DNA of 14,199 nucleotides, taken from contig DQHT01000155.1 of NCBI GenBank assembly GCA_003531115.1, positions 295 to 14,493 of the forward strand, given 5' to 3'. Shown piece after piece: positions 6,962-14,199 of the stretch; within the stretch, counting starts at the first letter, position 1; each line of letters begins with the position of its first letter. The position numbers were made by a program, and so were the translations under genes. Below the pieces are notes generated by a model, which saw only the letters and a list, made by a program, of their open reading frames with translations, was not told the DNA's origin and did no database searches. The stretch comes from Bacteroidota bacterium. GTDB taxonomy: Bacteria > Bacteroidota > Bacteroidia > UBA8524.

Positions 6962-7935
6962 AAGGATATTTAGCATTTTTTTCGGCCCTCTTCGTTTTAC
7001 TTTTTACCTCTTGTGAAAAGGAAGAAGACCCCTATAAATTACCTGCACCCGGCTCATCCGTCGTTCAGCAGGTAAATATGGGAAGCGATTACAGCAAGGT
7101 GATCTTCTATGACCTGAATAAGGAAACCTTTACCATTGAAGAGCTCGGATTTTGGGATATTGCACTGGAAAGCAGCGCATCGGGATACAGGGCTCTGATC
7201 AACGGAGGTGCAGGCACCCAGATTGCAGGAATGGGAGATACGACCTTTAACCAGATCTACAATGTTGATCTGGCCAAATGGCGCTGGGACCCTACAACGT
7301 TTAATGTCGATTCTTCGGCAATCGGCGACTGGGCTGATCCGAATTTTATCCTTAGCCGGGAGGTTTATCTGATGGATCGCAGCATCAATAACAAAGGCGA
7401 ACAGTATAAAAAGTTCCAGCTGATCGAAGTAAGCAATGAGCATTACCTCATTCGTACTGCCAATCTCGATGGAAGCAATGACCAGGTGATCCGGGTGGAA
7501 AAAGATCCGACAACTTCTTATGTGTACGCACATCTCGACAATGGAGGCCTGAGCAAGTACGAACCGGCTAAAGAGGAATGGGATTTTATGTTTACCCGCT
7601 ACCGCTATGTGTATTATGATATGAATCCGGTGGTGCCCTACGAAGTGAATGGGGTTATTCTCAATCCGAACGGGGTTGTGGCAGCAGATACCCGTATGGA
7701 TTATGATTCACTGGATCTGCAAGCGGCCATGAAACTTGATTTTACCGAACGCCGGGATTATATCGGTTTCGACTGGAAGTACTACGATTTTGATAAAGAA
7801 GCCTATATCACGGATATCAAAAGGATAATTGTGATCCGTTCCCATAGCGGGTTATATTACAAACTCCGCTTTATCGATTTTTATGATGAAGACGGAGTGA
7901 AGGGCGCACCAACGTTTGAGTTCCAACGTTTGTAA
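6958..7935 (+). CDS. HmuY-like lipoprotein
   Basis: This 325-residue protein is a paralogue of the product of 3454-4725, without the T9SS domain. The N-terminus is a lipoprotein signal ending FTSC (Cys19), followed by EKEED. That lysine-plus-acidic run resembles the surface-export signal of Bacteroidota lipoproteins, so it is probably displayed on the cell surface. HmuY-like features are FWDIAL (65-70) with a following INGG (81-84), EEWDFMFTRY (206-215), FDWKYYDF (271-278) and the strand pair IIVIRSHSG then YYKLRFIDF. The WD motif occurs twice, as in its paralogue, pointing to tandem HmuY-like halves. The ATG overlaps the receptor's stop (ATGA), so the two are translationally coupled. The expected role is to capture haem or haem-protein and pass it to the receptor. 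Ligand residues cannot be fixed without structure. Confidence 0.82.
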   Translation: MKGYLAFFSALFVLLFTSCEKEEDPYKLPAPGSSVVQQVNMGSDYSKVIFYDLNKETFTIEELGFWDIALESSASGYRALINGGAGTQIAGMGDTTFNQIYNVDLAKWRWDPTTFNVDSSAIGDWADPNFILSREVYLMDRSINNKGEQYKKFQLIEVSNEHYLIRTANLDGSNDQVIRVEKDPTTSYVYAHLDNGGLSKYEPAKEEWDFMFTRYRYVYYDMNPVVPYEVNGVILNPNGVVAADTRMDYDSLDLQAAMKLDFTERRDYIGFDWKYYDFDKEAYITDIKRIIVIRSHSGLYYKLRFIDFYDEDGVKGAPTFEFQRL

Positions 7936-7940
7936 TTTTT

Positions 7941-7965
7941 GACTTTTTAGTTAAAGTCCGGACTT
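7941..7965 (+). other. Overlapping alternative hairpins after the HmuY-like operon
   Basis: Two mutually exclusive pairings share one segment. GACTTT (7941-7946) can pair with AAAGTC (7953-7958) across a TTAGTT loop. Alternatively AAGTCC (7954-7959) and GGACTT (7960-7965) form a perfect 12-bp palindrome without a loop. No clean T-tract follows, so this is not a standard terminator. The palindrome may instead be a protein-binding site just upstream of the peptidase promoter. Function unknown. Confidence 0.3.
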
Positions 7966-7976
7966 GATTAAAGCCC

Positions 7977-7984
7977 AATATTTG
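7977..7984 (+). promoter_or_regulatory. Weak candidate -7 element of the M28 peptidase gene
   Basis: AATATTTG differs from TAnnTTTG at one base and lies 28 nt before the ATG at 8013. I see no matching -33 TTTG. The 77-bp gap after the HmuY-like lipoprotein and the palindrome between the two support a separate promoter, but read-through from the operon is also possible. Confidence 0.25.
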
Positions 7985-8012
7985 CGACTGATTTAGTAAA
8001 GCATTCCATAGT

Positions 8013-9254
8013 ATGAAAAAACTGATTTTATTTTCTCTTGTTTCCCTTCTTTTTGGGTCGGTTTCGGCACAGATCGTATCCATCGAAAACCTGCAAAAGC
8101 ATATTTATATCCTCGCATCTGACGACTACCAGGGCAGGGGCACCGGTGAAAAGGGCGAGATAAAATCAGCAAAGTACATTGCCAAAGAGTTGAAAAAGCT
8201 GAAGTTAAAGCCCAAAGGAACGAAAAAATATTACCAGCCTTTCTCCTTTAACCTCAAGCTTATGAATCCCGATAATCCGCATGGCCCTATGGTCGACAAA
8301 GGCGAGATCAAAGGAAAAAACGTGATTGGCTGGGTGGATAATGCTGCACAGTATACCGTTGTAATCGGTGCCCATTACGACCACCTTGGAGAAGGGGAAG
8401 TAGGAGGTTCGCGTGAAGCTGCTCCATTGGGTAAGATCCATCATGGCGCTGACGACAACGCTTCAGGCGTGGCAGCCATGTTAGAGCTGGCCCGTTACCT
8501 GCAAAGCAACAACCGCATCGAAGAACACAATTACCTCTTCATATTTTTCTCCGGCGAAGAGCAGGGATTGCAGGGATCTAAATATTGGTCAGAAAACCCG
8601 ACAATTTCTCTGGAAAATATCCATTATATGATCAATATGGATATGGTTGGCCGTTTGGATTCGGTAACCAGGAAATTGGTTATCCATGGTATTGGAACCA
8701 ACCCCGACCTGGGAACTCACCTCAATGCCTGCAACAAAAACAACCTGAGCCTCGTATTCGACTCATCGGGTGTGGGACCATCTGATTTTACCTCATTCTA
8801 CCGCAAAGACATTCCTGTTCTTGGCTTTTTTACCGGACAACATGCCGATTATCATAAAGAAAGTGATACCCCCGATAAGATCAATTACCAGGGTGAAAAA
8901 GAGGTGATCGACCTGATCATCAATCTGGTTAACCGCTTGGATACCATGCCTAAACTGAGTTTCCAAAAAACCAAAGAGACCCAAATGGGCAGGACCAAAT
9001 TTAAAGTCACCATGGGGATCATGCCGGATTATACCTTTTCCGGGGTGGGAGTGAGGGTAGATGGCGTTAGCGAAGATAAACCCGCCTTTAAGGCAGGTAT
9101 CAAAGCGGGTGACATTATCCTGAAAGTAGGCGACATGGATATCAAAGACATGTCCGATTATATGAAACTCCTTGGAAGCCTCGAGCCAGGCGCAGAGCGA
9201 ATTGTACTTATCCAACGCGAAGAGGAACAACTGAGTCTCCCTATCATTTTTTAG
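8013..9254 (+). CDS. Secreted M28-family zinc aminopeptidase with C-terminal PDZ domain
   Basis: The 413-residue protein has a Sec signal peptide (1-19, cleavage SVSA before QIV) and an M28 metallopeptidase domain (about 23-310). The co-catalytic zinc ligands and catalytic Glu are all visible: His121 in GAHYDH, Asp147 in GADDNASG, Glu182/Glu183 in GEEQG, Asp210 in NMDMVG, and His281 in the YHKESDTPD segment. A PDZ domain follows (about 340-413), including GVRVDGV, AGIKAGDIIL and the DMDI turn. Family members remove N-terminal residues from peptides; the PDZ may position substrates. No sorting domain or lipobox is present, so it is probably periplasmic. It lies 77 bp after the HmuY-like lipoprotein. 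It could process peptides from degraded haem proteins, but that is speculation; it may simply be an adjacent gene. A terminator follows. Confidence 0.92.
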   Translation: MKKLILFSLVSLLFGSVSAQIVSIENLQKHIYILASDDYQGRGTGEKGEIKSAKYIAKELKKLKLKPKGTKKYYQPFSFNLKLMNPDNPHGPMVDKGEIKGKNVIGWVDNAAQYTVVIGAHYDHLGEGEVGGSREAAPLGKIHHGADDNASGVAAMLELARYLQSNNRIEEHNYLFIFFSGEEQGLQGSKYWSENPTISLENIHYMINMDMVGRLDSVTRKLVIHGIGTNPDLGTHLNACNKNNLSLVFDSSGVGPSDFTSFYRKDIPVLGFFTGQHADYHKESDTPDKINYQGEKEVIDLIINLVNRLDTMPKLSFQKTKETQMGRTKFKVTMGIMPDYTFSGVGVRVDGVSEDKPAFKAGIKAGDIILKVGDMDIKDMSDYMKLLGSLEPGAERIVLIQREEEQLSLPIIF

Positions 9255-9257
9255 GAC

Positions 9258-9280
9258 ATACCTGTTAGTAGGTATTTTTT
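9258..9280 (+). terminator. Rho-independent terminator after the M28 peptidase
   Basis: ATACCT (9258-9263) pairs perfectly with AGGTAT (9270-9275) across the 6-nt loop GTTAGT. A run of six T (9275-9280) follows directly, and the stem starts 4 nt after the peptidase stop. The stem is short and AT-rich, so termination may be partial. It separates the peptidase from the giant repeat-protein gene. Confidence 0.55.
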
Positions 9281-9312
9281 GATGCGGTAACAGAAAGATT
9301 AATCCGGCAGCC

Positions 9313-9320
9313 TATTTTTG
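9313..9320 (+). promoter_or_regulatory. Candidate -7 element of the giant PKD-repeat gene
   Basis: TATTTTTG is an exact match to the Bacteroidota -7 box TAnnTTTG and lies 24 nt before the first ATG (9345). That spacing nearly equals the one at the HmuY operon. No clear -33 TTTG lies about 19-21 nt upstream. The preceding terminator at 9258-9280 supports independent transcription. Confidence 0.45.
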
Positions 9321-9344
9321 TCCAAACGCTTTGCATAAAACGCA

Positions 9345-12300
9345 ATGATGTGTAGGACTTTAGGTCGCCTTCTTTGGTTATTTCCGTTCACCCTGTTGGT
9401 GCTGTTTGCGGCAACAAACGGGGTATCGGGACAATGTACCCCTACCACACCTGTAGCCAATTTTACCCAAAACAAGGACTCGGTCGTTTGTTCAGGCACC
9501 GCGATCGAATTTTATTCCAATGCGAGTGCGTATAAGCCGGCTTATTCCTGGGATTTTGGAAATTCCCAGAGCAGCACGGATACCTCCAGCCAGGATACCG
9601 TTTCCTATACCTTCATCAATACCGGCACTACCAACCGCATCTACCACGTATTCCTTCTGGTTATCGATTCCTGCGGAAACCTCGATTCGAGCAGTCAGAA
9701 TATTTATGTTACTCCGGCTTTATCGGTCAATTTTACGATCCCCAACGGAACTTACGCCTGCGACAGTCTGCCGGTGAGTTTTACGAACGGTTCCAGTGGT
9801 ACCGCATTAAGCTACAGCTGGAATTTTGATGATCCGGCTTCAGGCTCAGCCAATACCAGTACTTCGGCGAATCCAACCCACCGTTTTGATATAGGGACTG
9901 GTCTGGATACTTTTTTTATCAAACTTGTGGTCAGCGACTCCTGCGGAAGGAGCGATTCCATTACCCGGCAGCTCATCGTATCGCCCAATCCACAGGCCAA
10001 TTTTACCTATACCGACAGCCTCTGTGCAGGCACCATGGCATTTAGTAATACCTCAAGCGGAACCGGAGTAAGTTATGTATGGAATTTCGGCGACCCCAAT
10101 AGCGGTTCGGCCAACACGTCAACACAGTCGAGTCCAAATCACCTGTATGATACCACCGGCTCGGGCTATATTTCCTTCCCGGTTAAACTGATCGTTACCA
10201 ATGTGTATGGATGTAAGGACAGTCTGACTAAAAACAGGTATGTGAGAAGGGGCCCCGACGCGACGGTTGATGATTTTACGAATAGTCCACCTTTTACACA
10301 ATGTTCGACTACATCCAGCTTTTTGTTGACAATCGACAACTCATCAACAACATCAAACAACGTTAACTATTATATTGATTGGGGGGACAGTAGCGGACTC
10401 GATACCTTAACTAATTTTTCACAAGATACCCATACCTATTACGGCTATGGATTGAGAAAATTGGTGGTTAGGGTTATTGACAATGTTGGTTGCTCTAAGT
10501 CGGACACCTTTTCAGTCTTCAATGGAAGTAACCCCTCCGGTGGACTGGCTAGTCCTGGCAGTACTATTAACCTGTGTTCACCTATACAGCTGGGCTTTCC
10601 ATTAACGTCAGTTGCAAATAATCCATCTGGAACTACATACACTTTAAGTGTAAATGACGGTAGTAATCCAGTGGTGTATAATCACCCCCCGCCCGATACT
10701 ATTTATCATACATTCACAAATGGATCATGCGGTACTTCAACAAGTGGTAGCCCTATTTATAATAACGCCTTTTCAGTTACACTGACAATTACTAATCCAT
10801 GTGGATTCACTGCATCATCTATTTTGCCAATTACCATTTCTGGAAAGCCTAATGCCGAAATATATTCAACTCACGATACCGCCTGTATATATAGCGACCT
10901 TGTGACTCTGAGAGACAGTAGTTTCGGAGCTACCTACGTTCAACAAACTAATCCACCTGGAAATTTTACTTGCGATACCGTACCTTTAAGGAGATGGCGT
11001 ATTGATAGACCAACTTCAGATTATCAATTGGTTAGCGGCTATTTAGGTGGAACAAATTTTAACCTAAACACAACAGTTAGTGCAACTGGTAATGGTTCAA
11101 CTTCACTTGATCTTCGATTTACAGATACTGGTAGATTTGTTATCAGCCTTCTAAGCGGTTATCCATCCGGGCAAAAATGCGGCTACGATTCCACCGCCAT
11201 TATCATTTATGTGGTCGATACTGTGGTGGCCGGTTTTAACTTTAGCCTCAACCCGGCTAATGGCTGTGTGAATAATAGTTTTACCCCGACCAATACCAGT
11301 GTGGGGCCTGTGCAGTCTTATTTATGGACGGTGAACCCGGCAACCGGTTTTAGTTTTCAGAGCGGAAATCAATATTCCGCTACTCCCACTTTGCGCTTTA
11401 CTGAAGCTGGAGTCTTTACAGTTAACCTGAAAGTGTTTGGCTTTTGTAATGATGATGATACCCTTACGACCATTACCATTCGCTCCCGTCCGGAGGTTAC
11501 ATTAAAAGCGGATACCAGTTATTGTGGACCGCAAACCCTGAATTTTGCCAATGCCCTTCATGTGCCGGCTATTGATACGAACTACAGCAGTATCACAGCC
11601 TACCGTTGGCGTATTATGGGAGGAGCGATTTCCTTTACCGGGGGGACTGATTCGACCAGCCATTTCCCCCAGGTTCAGTTTTTGGATACCGGATATTATA
11701 CGGTGGTGTTTACAGCCAGCAATGCCTGTGGCGAATCGGTAACAGACACACAGAAGATCTATATGCGCCCCATCCCCCGCATAAATGGAACACTAACAAC
11801 CGTTAGTGCCTGTCCGGGCGACAGCATTTACCCGCCTACTCTGATCAGCAATCCCCCCGGAGCATCGTTTACCTGGACCAACTCCAATACTGCCATCGGA
11901 CTGGGGGCATCGGGCAGCGGACAGATTCCCGATTTCCTCGCCGCAGCCAATTTTACGGGCAGCACCCGCAATGCGCTGGTGCTCATCACTTCTTCTTTGA
12001 ATGGATGCGTTTATGTGGCCGATACCCTTCAAATTGCTGTAAAACCTGAGCCGGTAGCCACTGCCATCAGTGATATTATCGTTTGTCCGGGAGAAACGGT
12101 TTCTATCCCTGCCTTTGTTTCCAGTCCGACAGGAGCCTCCTTCAGCTGGACCAACAGCAACGATTCGATCGGATTGGGCACTTCGGGCAGTGGGAATATC
12201 AGTTCCTTTACTGCACCTGCCAACAACGGAACCTCAGCCATTAGCGGAACCATTCGTTATACGCCGACCCTGAATGGCTGTGTGGGAGAACCGGATAGTT

Positions 12301-14199
12301 TTGTCGTTTCAATCCGTACCCGCCCGACTATGGTTGCGCTGGTTGATACCATCATTTGTCCGGATATTACCTTTCAATACCCGGGCTTTAACTCGACTCC
12401 ATCCGGCGCATCCTTTACCTGGTACAATTCAAACCCGGCCATTGGTTTGAGCGATTCAGGTACGGGCAATTTGGCCAGCTTCACCAGCTTTCATAATACA
12501 ACAGCAAGCAATGCCAGCGCGCAGATCCGGGTGATCCCGAACTATAATGTCTGTATCGGATTTGCCGACACCTTTACCATTCAGGTTCGTCCGGCCCCGC
12601 AAATACAGCCAACAAACGATACCTCGGTTTGTCCGCTGGATACCGTTTTTATACCCGCCTTCTCCGCAAGCCCTTCTGGTTCCACTTTTAGCTGGACCAA
12701 CTCGAGCACCACTACAGGATTAGCAGCTTCAGGAACTGGAAATATCACTGCATTCCCGGCTGCGGCGAATCCGGGCGGTAGCAATTTTGTTTCGCAGGTG
12801 CGGGTGCTGCCAAGCTTGAATGCCTGTGTGGGCTATGCAGATACCTTTTTGATCACCGTTAAGCCTTCTCCTGTCTCAGTAAATATGAGCGATCTTTCGG
12901 CTTGTCCCGGAGATACGCTTGCTTTCAGTGCCTTTTCATCTACCCCAACAGGGGCTTCCTTTGTATGGACGAATACAAATGCCGGGATCGGACTCGGTTC
13001 CGGGGCAAGTGGGAATCTGCCTGCTTTTGTGGCCGATACCAATTCAACGGGCAGCAACAGGACAGGACTGATCCGCTACACCTCAAGCCTTCAGGGCTGC
13101 ACGGGTGAAACAGACAGCTTCACCATCACGGTCAAACCAACTCCCGTTATGGTGGCCCAGGCCGATGTGGAAGTCTGCACCTGGGAAACCATTTCCGTGG
13201 CGAATTTTAACAGCAGCCCGGCCGGGAGCACCTTTGCCTGGACGAATTCCAATACCGCTATCGGACTTTCAGCCAGCGGTTCGGGAAACATCAGCAATTA
13301 TACAGCTCCGGCGAATACAAGCGGTACAGTGCGTATCGGCCAGGTCAGGGTAATACCTGCGCTCAACCTTTGCCAGGGACCGGAAGATACCTTTGAGATC
13401 CGCATTCTTCCCCAACCCACAGCCAATGCAGGAACGGAGGATACCCTGTGTAACGGACAAAGCACCCAGATCGGCCAAAGTGCACAAGCAGGGGAGTCTT
13501 ATTCCTGGAGCTCTATTCCCGCAGGATTTACTTCAAGCAGTGCTTCGCCTCAGGTTTCCCCTTCTGTGAGCACCTCGTATATCTTACTTGTTTATGATTC
13601 AAGCACCACCTGCCTGCAGCGGGATACGGTTGGTATACTCGTCAACCCGATTCTGACCAATACCGGCATCGGCTCCGATCAGCTAATTTGTGCCGGACAA
13701 ACACCCAATGCCTTAACAGGAAACACACCATCAGGAGGAAATGCGAGCTATGTTTACCAATGGCAACAAAGTACAGACTCCTCGAGCTGGACAAACATTT
13801 CAAATGCCAATGCCAGTTCCTTTTCGCCCGGAACCCTTCAGGTGAATACCCATTATCGGAGGCTTGTTGTTTCCGGGCCCTGCAGCGATACTTCCAATGT
13901 GGTTCGTGTGATCGTGCTGCCGGGTATTTCCAATAACTTTATCACGGGTACGGACAGCATCTGCGCCTTTTTTGCACCTGACACCTTGCAGGGAAGTAGT
14001 CCGGCCGGGGGAAGCAGCTCCTACACCTATTCCTGGCAAAGCACTTCGGATACCACGCAGTCGGCCAGTACAATCGGAGGGGCCACCGGACAAGATTATT
14101 TCCCCGGCACCTTAAGCAGCAGCACCTATTTCCGCCGGGTGGTAAGCTCAGGCGCCTGTTCGGTTCCCGGGAATTGGGTGGAGATCCGCGTAAAACCAA
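9345..14199 (+). CDS. Giant secreted PKD/Ig-like repeat surface protein (5' part, runs off window)
   Basis: An open frame with no stop runs from ATG ATG (9345/9348) to the window end, giving at least 1618 residues. Residues 1-29 form a signal peptide, with cleavage likely before Gln30. PKD-type domains follow at about 37-122, 123-214 and 215-305, with cores YSWDFG, YSWNFDDP and YVWNFGDP. Residues about 306-607 are a compositionally different block containing another PKD-like core (YIDWGDSSG). Two more PKD-like domains lie at about 625-715 and 717-812. Six exact 91-residue repeats occupy 813-1358, and a different pair of about 92-residue repeats begins at residue 1436. Such proteins in Bacteroidota are T9SS-exported adhesins or gliding-associated surface filaments; the diagnostic C-terminal domain is outside the window. 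A precise function cannot be assigned. No Shine-Dalgarno is visible and both ATGs are possible. Confidence 0.88.
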   Translation, partial: MMCRTLGRLLWLFPFTLLVLFAATNGVSGQCTPTTPVANFTQNKDSVVCSGTAIEFYSNASAYKPAYSWDFGNSQSSTDTSSQDTVSYTFINTGTTNRIYHVFLLVIDSCGNLDSSSQNIYVTPALSVNFTIPNGTYACDSLPVSFTNGSSGTALSYSWNFDDPASGSANTSTSANPTHRFDIGTGLDTFFIKLVVSDSCGRSDSITRQLIVSPNPQANFTYTDSLCAGTMAFSNTSSGTGVSYVWNFGDPNSGSANTSTQSSPNHLYDTTGSGYISFPVKLIVTNVYGCKDSLTKNRYVRRGPDATVDDFTNSPPFTQCSTTSSFLLTIDNSSTTSNNVNYYIDWGDSSGLDTLTNFSQDTHTYYGYGLRKLVVRVIDNVGCSKSDTFSVFNGSNPSGGLASPGSTINLCSPIQLGFPLTSVANNPSGTTYTLSVNDGSNPVVYNHPPPDTIYHTFTNGSCGTSTSGSPIYNNAFSVTLTITNPCGFTASSILPITISGKPNAEIYSTHDTACIYSDLVTLRDSSFGATYVQQTNPPGNFTCDTVPLRRWRIDRPTSDYQLVSGYLGGTNFNLNTTVSATGNGSTSLDLRFTDTGRFVISLLSGYPSGQKCGYDSTAIIIYVVDTVVAGFNFSLNPANGCVNNSFTPTNTSVGPVQSYLWTVNPATGFSFQSGNQYSATPTLRFTEAGVFTVNLKVFGFCNDDDTLTTITIRSRPEVTLKADTSYCGPQTLNFANALHVPAIDTNYSSITAYRWRIMGGAISFTGGTDSTSHFPQVQFLDTGYYTVVFTASNACGESVTDTQKIYMRPIPRINGTLTTVSACPGDSIYPPTLISNPPGASFTWTNSNTAIGLGASGSGQIPDFLAAANFTGSTRNALVLITSSLNGCVYVADTLQIAVKPEPVATAISDIIVCPGETVSIPAFVSSPTGASFSWTNSNDSIGLGTSGSGNISSFTAPANNGTSAISGTIRYTPTLNGCVGEPDSFVVSIRTRPTMVALVDTIICPDITFQYPGFNSTPSGASFTWYNSNPAIGLSDSGTGNLASFTSFHNTTASNASAQIRVIPNYNVCIGFADTFTIQVRPAPQIQPTNDTSVCPLDTVFIPAFSASPSGSTFSWTNSSTTTGLAASGTGNITAFPAAANPGGSNFVSQVRVLPSLNACVGYADTFLITVKPSPVSVNMSDLSACPGDTLAFSAFSSTPTGASFVWTNTNAGIGLGSGASGNLPAFVADTNSTGSNRTGLIRYTSSLQGCTGETDSFTITVKPTPVMVAQADVEVCTWETISVANFNSSPAGSTFAWTNSNTAIGLSASGSGNISNYTAPANTSGTVRIGQVRVIPALNLCQGPEDTFEIRILPQPTANAGTEDTLCNGQSTQIGQSAQAGESYSWSSIPAGFTSSSASPQVSPSVSTSYILLVYDSSTTCLQRDTVGILVNPILTNTGIGSDQLICAGQTPNALTGNTPSGGNASYVYQWQQSTDSSSWTNISNANASSFSPGTLQVNTHYRRLVVSGPCSDTSNVVRVIVLPGISNNFITGTDSICAFFAPDTLQGSSPAGGSSSYTYSWQSTSDTTQSASTIGGATGQDYFPGTLSSSTYFRRVVSSGACSVPGNWVEIRVKP
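9711..10256 (+). repeat. Tandem PKD-domain duplication inside the giant gene
   Basis: Two consecutive domains (from about 9711 and 9987) share the order YSWNFDDP or YVWNFGDP, then SGSANTST, then NPTHRFD or PNHLYD, then a strand with IKLVV or VKLIV. The shared SGSANTST motif marks them as a recent or constrained duplication. The first PKD domain (9453-9710) has the WDFG core but lacks this insertion. Confidence 0.6.
10261..11165 (+). other. AT-rich block with different codon use inside the giant gene
   Basis: Sampled 60-base lines in this block contain 17 to 25 G+C (for example 17 at 10321, 22 at 10621, 20 at 11041), against 28 to 32 in lines on either side (31 at 9841, 28 at 11161, 29 at 12001, 32 at 12901). 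Codons such as ACT, TCA, AAT and GGT replace the ACC, AGC and GGC favoured in the flanks. The reading frame continues unbroken. The block encodes about 300 residues with a PKD-like core and scattered cysteines. It looks like a segment brought in by recombination. Confidence 0.6.
11781..13418 (+). repeat. Six in-frame tandem repeats of exactly 273 bp (91 residues)
   Basis: Units start at 11781, 12054, 12327, 12600, 12873 and 13146 with no indel between them. The first cysteine codon of each unit lies at 11811, 12084, 12357, 12630, 12903 and 13176, exactly 273 bp apart. In unit numbering, conserved positions are Cys11, Pro25, Gly27, Phe30-x-Trp32, Asn34, Gly40-Leu41, Gly47, Cys76 and Asp81. Cys11 and Cys76 are the only cysteines in the units checked residue by residue and probably pair as a disulfide. 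The units are PKD-like beta domains, diverged at DNA level but fixed in length. Confidence 0.9.
13650..14198 (+). repeat. Second repeat type: two about 92-residue units at the window edge
   Basis: Units start at 13650 and 13926 (276 bp apart), and the second runs to the window end. Shared features are an early Cys (SDQLIC, TDSIC), then SGG or AGG before a Tyr-rich strand (YVYQWQ, YTYSWQ). These are followed by FSPGTL or YFPGTL, then YRRLVVSGPC or FRRVVSSGAC. This architecture differs from the 91-residue units upstream and is typical of very long Bacteroidota surface proteins. More copies may follow outside the window. Confidence 0.7.

Noticed and set aside
7054..7533. 159-codon minus-strand open frame opposite the HmuY-like lipoprotein
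   Set aside because: Antisense shadow of a gene with clear family motifs; no family resemblance of its own.
8793..9230. 145-codon minus-strand open frame opposite the M28-PDZ peptidase
   Set aside because: Antisense to the PDZ and C-terminal catalytic segments; no signal or motif.
9299..9499. Short minus-strand frame over the start of the giant gene
   Set aside because: Overlaps the promoter, signal peptide and first domain of the giant gene, whose long unbroken frame explains the region better.
10261..11165. AT-rich block as an inserted transposon or separate gene
   Set aside because: The frame runs straight through, there are no terminal repeats or transposase motifs, and it encodes PKD-like sequence matching the rest of the protein.
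11781..13418. Possible CRISPR array or mobile repeat
   Set aside because: The 273-bp units are protein-coding, in frame and diverged at DNA level, without identical short repeats and unique spacers.

Overview
The window reads as chromosomal DNA from a member of the Bacteroidota. Supporting signs are a type IX secretion (T9SS) sorting domain, TonB-dependent receptor and HmuY-family proteins, a very large secreted PKD-repeat protein, the near absence of Shine-Dalgarno sequences, and -7 boxes of the TAnnTTTG type. Genus or family cannot be resolved by eye.

Layout. Positions 1-176 are non-coding and carry a GC-rich inverted repeat. Next come two minus-strand genes, probably one transcription unit read right to left: a ChaN-family (haem-binding-like) secreted protein (3202-2330), then the ATP-dependent helicase recG (2276-177). 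A 251-bp divergent intergenic region (3203-3453) contains a 9-bp-arm palindrome laid out like a Fur-family operator. To its right is a tightly packed plus-strand operon. It contains a T9SS-sorted HmuY-like protein (3454-4725), a TonB-dependent receptor with a haem-receptor FRAP/His/NxDL signature (4727-6961), and a HmuY-like lipoprotein (6958-7935). The genes are separated by 1 nt and by a 4-nt overlap. Then follow a stand-alone secreted M28-type zinc peptidase with a C-terminal PDZ domain (8013-9254), a short hairpin terminator, and a promoter-like box. The last feature is the first 1618 codons of a giant secreted PKD-type repeat protein that runs off the right end (9345-14199).

How the genes fit together. 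Genes 3454-7935 look like the outer-membrane part of a haem (or related porphyrin) acquisition system. It differs from the classical HmuY-HmuR pair in having two HmuY-like proteins around one receptor: one predicted to be exported by T9SS, the other anchored by lipid. Each of them appears to carry two tandem HmuY-like halves. The palindrome overlaps the likely operon promoter and also lies upstream of the divergent ChaN-family gene, so one iron-responsive repressor could control both sides. No inner-membrane haem transporter or chelatase gene is present in the window.

The giant gene is an adhesin-like or gliding-associated surface protein. It has signal peptide and PKD domains, an internal AT-rich block of unlike codon use (about 10261-11165), six tandem repeats of exactly 273 bp without a single indel (11781-13418), and a different pair of about 92-residue repeats at the window edge. 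Its C-terminus, which would show the secretion signal, is outside the window.
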